This document shows, in pieces, positions 60,919 to 64,000 of a stretch of DNA of 64,000 nucleotides. The number at the start of each line of letters is the position of its first letter. Within the stretch, counting starts at the first letter, position 1. Made by a program: the position numbers and the translations under genes. The notes below the pieces were generated by a model. That model saw only the letters and a list, made by a program, of their open reading frames with translations. It ran no database searches and was not told the origin of the DNA. The DNA is from Clostridia bacterium. GTDB taxonomy: Bacteria > Bacillota > Clostridia > UBA1212. The DNA lies in the NCBI GenBank assembly GCA_017444825.1, contig JAFSVU010000026.1:22009-86008 (forward strand). Reading direction: 5' to 3'.

Positions 60919-63089
60919 GGGACCGAGCCTCCGGCTTCCCGCTCTATTATCATTCGCTGCCAGTTATCGTCAAGGGAAACAAACCTGGCATTCCATCCCG
61001 AGACTCTGACAGATAGAGATTTATAAGACGCGGGGTCCTTTCGCGCCTCAAGAAGCGTATCTACGTCTGCCACGTCAAGCTGCATAAAGTACCCGCCAAG
61101 GTTTTGAAAACCTTTTATAAGCCCTGTAATAGCTGAAATTCCGTCATCGCCGCTTACCGTGTGGGGGAACAGTTTTACATCAAGGGCTGCCCCCGTCACC
61201 TGCTTTTCAAGGTCCGCTGCGCAATATGATTTGATAACAGCCGTAGCTCCTTCCAGGTCTGTTCCAGGTGTTGGTGACGCATTGCCGGAAAGAATATCTC
61301 CTTTCTTTGATCCGAAAGGAGCTGCGAATCTTAAATCTTTCCACTCAAGCTGTCTTCCGAAGGTGCTGACACCGGAAGGAATCCAGAGAGCGTGGCGTGT
61401 TCCGTATTTCTCGCAAAAGCCGGAAAAACGGTTAAGTATCTCAGCCATGATGGAGTCGACCTCGGGGTTGTCATTGCCGTAGTACTTATACCTGTTTCTT
61501 ACATAGAGTCTCAGGTATTCATCACCCTCCCAGTCAGCCTTTAATATTCCAAGAAGCTGCTCAAGGGATACTATATTGTCCTCATAGCAAAGCTTTTTGA
61601 TGGCATAGAGGCTGTTTGCAACGTCAGCGGCGCCTCCGATATGAGGCGGGATCACGCTATACCTCGTTCCTCCGTCAAGATACCCAAGGCCTCTTTCCAC
61701 GCAGTCGTTCTCAAAAAGATCGATAACAGACGTGGGGAAAAACGTCCTGAAGACTTCTTTTGAGGGATCGCCGCAGGGATTAACTATGTGCCCGTTTATA
61801 AGTGACGAAGCAATGGCATCGACGTGCGCTTCAAGATTTTTGAAGAATGCTTCCTTTATATCTTCAAACGAATCAAAGGAAGGCAGAGAGTCCGTGTTCA
61901 GCTTCAGAGTGTCATTAAGAAGTATCTGAAGACTGTCGAAAGGATAATATGAAAACCTGGTTGCGCCGGGTACCTGGACCTCCCAGCAGCCGTCATTGGC
62001 GAAGTCAGATGCCTCTTCATGAGAATAACCAAACCGTTCAAGGGCGTTAAGTATGGTACTTTCATTATATACCGCCACAGTACCGCCGCCGTGCCTGATA
62101 ACTTCCGAAACTCTTTTGTAAAGTTTCTCGGGAGATTTCTCATTAAACCTCACAGTTATAGGAAAATCGCCAATGGGAAGCTCTTCAACAATATCGAGAA
62201 TGATATAAGTAACGTCATTGGTTACGTCGTTTCCATCTCTGTCCGTGCCTCCGAGCACAATGTTCTGGTAGTGCTGGGCATCTCCGGAGCCTCTTCCGGC
62301 GTCAACGCCTCTCACCCATTCGCAGCCTTTAATAAACAAAGAAGCAATCAATTCACGGGCCTCGCCCATTGTGATCTTACCTTCAGAAAGGTCTTTTTCA
62401 AGGTAAGGTCCGAGGAGCTTGTCGATCCTTCCGATGCCGGGCCAGTTTCCCGTAAGCCTCAAAAACGAAAACACAAACCAAAGACTCTGGACAGCCTCTC
62501 TGAAACTGCCGGCGGCCTTAAAAGGAACGTCCTTCGAGTAGGCATAAATATCGGGACGTTTCGCCCTTAGCTCATCCATATACCTTTTATGATATATCCT
62601 CATTGACTCGAGAGAAGAAATGTAGCTCTTATACTGTTCCTTCTGTCTGTCACTCAGCCCTTCCCGGGTCATATTTTTTCTGACCTCTGATTCGATATGA
62701 TCTACACCTTTTATTACCGGAGTGAAAAAATCAGTCGTAAGGTGGTTGATAGACGGGAATATCCAGTTTCCACCGAACTGTGCCGGAACCTGCGCAAAAA
62801 TAGCACCGCCTAAAGTAGCCGAGCCGGAAACCAGCTCATGATCTGTGATCCTTAAAGGCGCCGTCTCGCAGATCCGTCTTATGGCCGCGTCGTATTTGGC
62901 AAAAGATGAAAGAGCTTCAAATCCGTCAATATCATCCAGCGTGACAAAGGGGGTCTTCATTGCCTCGTCCCCGTAACGCCCTTCAAGAGATTCATGGCAA
63001 AATAGCCTGGTCTCTTTGCTTAGCCTTACAGGTCTTCCTCCGCTGAACGCAGATCTGAAAACAATATTTCCGGTAACGGTCTTATCCAT
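60909..63089 (-). CDS. Glycyl radical enzyme of unassigned substrate
   Basis: 726 residues. The thiyl cysteine Cys368 sits in SDFANDGCWEVQVPG and the radical glycine Gly698 in LSVRVSGWNARFVSLDDNW. The C-x-E triad (Cys368, Glu370) is the arrangement used by eliminating enzymes such as choline lyase and glycerol dehydratase (GCVE), not the CC of pyruvate formate-lyase; Trp in the middle is not one I associate with a characterised class. Other family marks are HGGGTVAVYNEST and NALERFGYSHEEASDF. ATG behind AGGGCGG. Only about 20 bases separate it from the valS terminator. The genes after it encode its activase and a predicted glycan-active protein, so a sugar-derived substrate is plausible but unproven. 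Confidence 0.94.
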   Translation of the reverse strand: MDKTVTGNIVFRSAFSGGRPVRLSKETRLFCHESLEGRYGDEAMKTPFVTLDDIDGFEALSSFAKYDAAIRRICETAPLRITDHELVSGSATLGGAIFAQVPAQFGGNWIFPSINHLTTDFFTPVIKGVDHIESEVRKNMTREGLSDRQKEQYKSYISSLESMRIYHKRYMDELRAKRPDIYAYSKDVPFKAAGSFREAVQSLWFVFSFLRLTGNWPGIGRIDKLLGPYLEKDLSEGKITMGEARELIASLFIKGCEWVRGVDAGRGSGDAQHYQNIVLGGTDRDGNDVTNDVTYIILDIVEELPIGDFPITVRFNEKSPEKLYKRVSEVIRHGGGTVAVYNESTILNALERFGYSHEEASDFANDGCWEVQVPGATRFSYYPFDSLQILLNDTLKLNTDSLPSFDSFEDIKEAFFKNLEAHVDAIASSLINGHIVNPCGDPSKEVFRTFFPTSVIDLFENDCVERGLGYLDGGTRYSVIPPHIGGAADVANSLYAIKKLCYEDNIVSLEQLLGILKADWEGDEYLRLYVRNRYKYYGNDNPEVDSIMAEILNRFSGFCEKYGTRHALWIPSGVSTFGRQLEWKDLRFAAPFGSKKGDILSGNASPTPGTDLEGATAVIKSYCAADLEKQVTGAALDVKLFPHTVSGDDGISAITGLIKGFQNLGGYFMQLDVADVDTLLEARKDPASYKSLSVRVSGWNARFVSLDDNWQRMIIEREAGGSVPCE

Positions 63090-63106
63090 AACGCAGCCGC
63101 CCTTTC

Positions 63107-63145
63107 AGAAAAAACAGGAGACAGTTATATTCACAGCTCCTGTTT
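63107..63145 (-). terminator. Terminator between valS and the glycyl radical operon
   Basis: On the minus strand AAACAGGAG pairs with CTCCTGTTT across a 16-base loop, with a run of six T. It ends valS transcription and lies about 20 bases before the glycyl radical enzyme start codon, leaving no room for a promoter between them. Confidence 0.88.
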
Positions 63146-63156
63146 CAAGTCGATTA

Positions 63157-64000
63157 TTACTTTTTAAGCTTTTTGATCCTTTCAAGCTGAGAAACAGTCT
63201 CATCTCTCAGCGCCGCATATTTCGCCGCTTTCTCTCTTTCGGCATCGATAAGCCTTGCGGGTGCCTTGGTTACGAAATTTTCATTGGCAAGTTTAGCGGA
63301 TACTCTTTCGATCTCGCCTTCGATCTTGTTTAGCTCAAGTCCCAGTCTTTCCAGCTCTTTATCCACGTCAATAAGATCCGTAAGAGGCATGTAGATCGTT
63401 GCGCCGGGAATGATCACGGAAACCGAATCGGGCGGTGCATCTTTATCACTGTCGGTTACGATCACGTCGGATGCGTTACCAAGGCGCTTGAGAGCTCCCG
63501 ACGACTCACGGATCAGATCAAAATTGGCTTTTTCAGTCACAAATATGACAGTGGCCTTGGCTGAGTTCGGAACCTTCATCTGAGTTCTGATATTTCTGAT
63601 GCCCTTGACCGCGTCGATCAAAAGCCCAATCTCCTTTTCAGCGTCCGGATCATCGGCGTCTTTGTCATAAGCAGGCCATTCGGAGATCATGATGGAGTCC
63701 GCGTCTTTGAACAGCTGCTGATATATCTCCTCCGTAATGAAAGGCATAAACGGATGGAGCAGTTTCATTGAAGTCACAAGCACCTTGTTGAGAACGTACT
63801 GGCACTCGAGGCGTGTCTTGTTGTCGGCATCGAAAAGCCTTGGTTTCACTATCTCGATATACCAGTCGCAGAAAAGATCCCAGATGAAATCGGTTACCTT
63901 GGTTAGAGAAACGCCAAGCTCATACCGCTCCATATTTTCCGTAACTTCCTTAACGACCTTGTTAAGAGATGAAAGGATCCACCTGTCCTCTGCGGTAAAT
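63157..64000 (-). CDS. valS: Valyl-tRNA synthetase, C-terminal part (5' end outside window)
   Basis: About 281 C-terminal codons are present; the reading frame is open to the window edge. The visible part covers the anticodon-binding domain, with AEDRWILSSLNKVVKEVTENMERYELGVSLTKVTDFIWDLFCDWYIEIVKPR and MKLLHPFMPFITEEIYQQL, and the C-terminal coiled-coil arm that contacts the tRNA elbow (ELERLGLELNKIEGEIERVSAKLANENFVTKAPARLIDAEREKAAKY). Catalytic HIGH and KMSKS motifs lie outside the window. Confidence 0.96.
   Translation of the reverse strand, partial: FTAEDRWILSSLNKVVKEVTENMERYELGVSLTKVTDFIWDLFCDWYIEIVKPRLFDADNKTRLECQYVLNKVLVTSMKLLHPFMPFITEEIYQQLFKDADSIMISEWPAYDKDADDPDAEKEIGLLIDAVKGIRNIRTQMKVPNSAKATVIFVTEKANFDLIRESSGALKRLGNASDVIVTDSDKDAPPDSVSVIIPGATIYMPLTDLIDVDKELERLGLELNKIEGEIERVSAKLANENFVTKAPARLIDAEREKAAKYAALRDETVSQLERIKKLKK

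Noticed and set aside
60909..63089. Pyruvate formate-lyase
   Set aside because: The adjacent Cys-Cys of PFL is absent; the active site is Gly-Cys-Trp-Glu and the activase has two extra 4Fe-4S motifs, as for non-PFL glycyl radical enzymes.

Overview
The window looks like chromosomal DNA of an anaerobic, low-to-mid GC Gram-positive bacterium of the class Clostridia, most likely a Lachnospiraceae relative from a gut or rumen setting. This is inferred from the hrcA-grpE-dnaK-dnaJ operon with a perfect CIRCE operator, sigma-A-type promoters and strong AGGAGG ribosome sites, a two-subunit topoisomerase pair, a glycyl radical enzyme with its activase, and heterodimeric ABC exporters. There are no phage or plasmid modules; most of the window is housekeeping genes in long minus-strand operons.

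Layout. 1-8.3 kb (minus): rarA (cut by the window edge), glyA, an unusual 810-residue fusion of a UDP-sugar pyrophosphorylase with a eukaryotic-type NADP isocitrate dehydrogenase, citrate synthase, trpS and a membrane protein. 8.4-12.1 kb (plus): an M23 peptidase and a class A penicillin-binding protein. 12.1-13.8 kb: a repeat-rich island around a small four-helix-bundle gene. 13.8-16.6 kb (minus): thrS without a full TGS domain and a tyrosine recombinase. 16.8-19.3 kb (plus): nagA and a ROK protein (amino-sugar use). 19.6-24.8 kb (minus): MATE transporter, MBL hydrolase and three exported or membrane proteins. 24.9-25.1 kb: tRNA-Tyr and tRNA-Thr. 25.2-38.7 kb (minus): a run of ten closely spaced genes, from an LCP-like protein through a type II topoisomerase pair, a dipeptidase, an ABC exporter pair, an FAD protein and galE to two membrane proteins. 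38.8-40.5 kb (plus): gpmI. 40.6-45.6 kb (minus): heat-shock operon. 45.7-48.8 kb (minus): two-component system and a degenerate J-domain membrane protein. 49-54.9 kb: a PC4-like gene, tRNA-Leu, U32 peptidase, O-methyltransferase, mltG, typA. 55.2-56.1 kb (plus): XerC/D-like recombinase. 56.3-63.1 kb (minus): a glycyl radical enzyme, its activase, a predicted six-hairpin glycan-active protein and a DUF2974-type hydrolase, in one operon. valS (cut by the edge) closes the window.

Three things stand out beyond gene content. (1) The octamer CATTGGCG/CGCCAATG occurs at least 35 times on the two strands together, where about 2 are expected by chance; it lies in several codon phases and in four intergenic gaps. 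(2) Five intergenic arrays of 7-base units (TTACYTA and its complement) with GCGGCAC boxes always start at or within a few dozen bases of a stop codon and keep one orientation relative to the gene that ends there. (3) The pyrophosphorylase-isocitrate dehydrogenase fusion and the unassigned glycyl radical operon have no function I can name with confidence.
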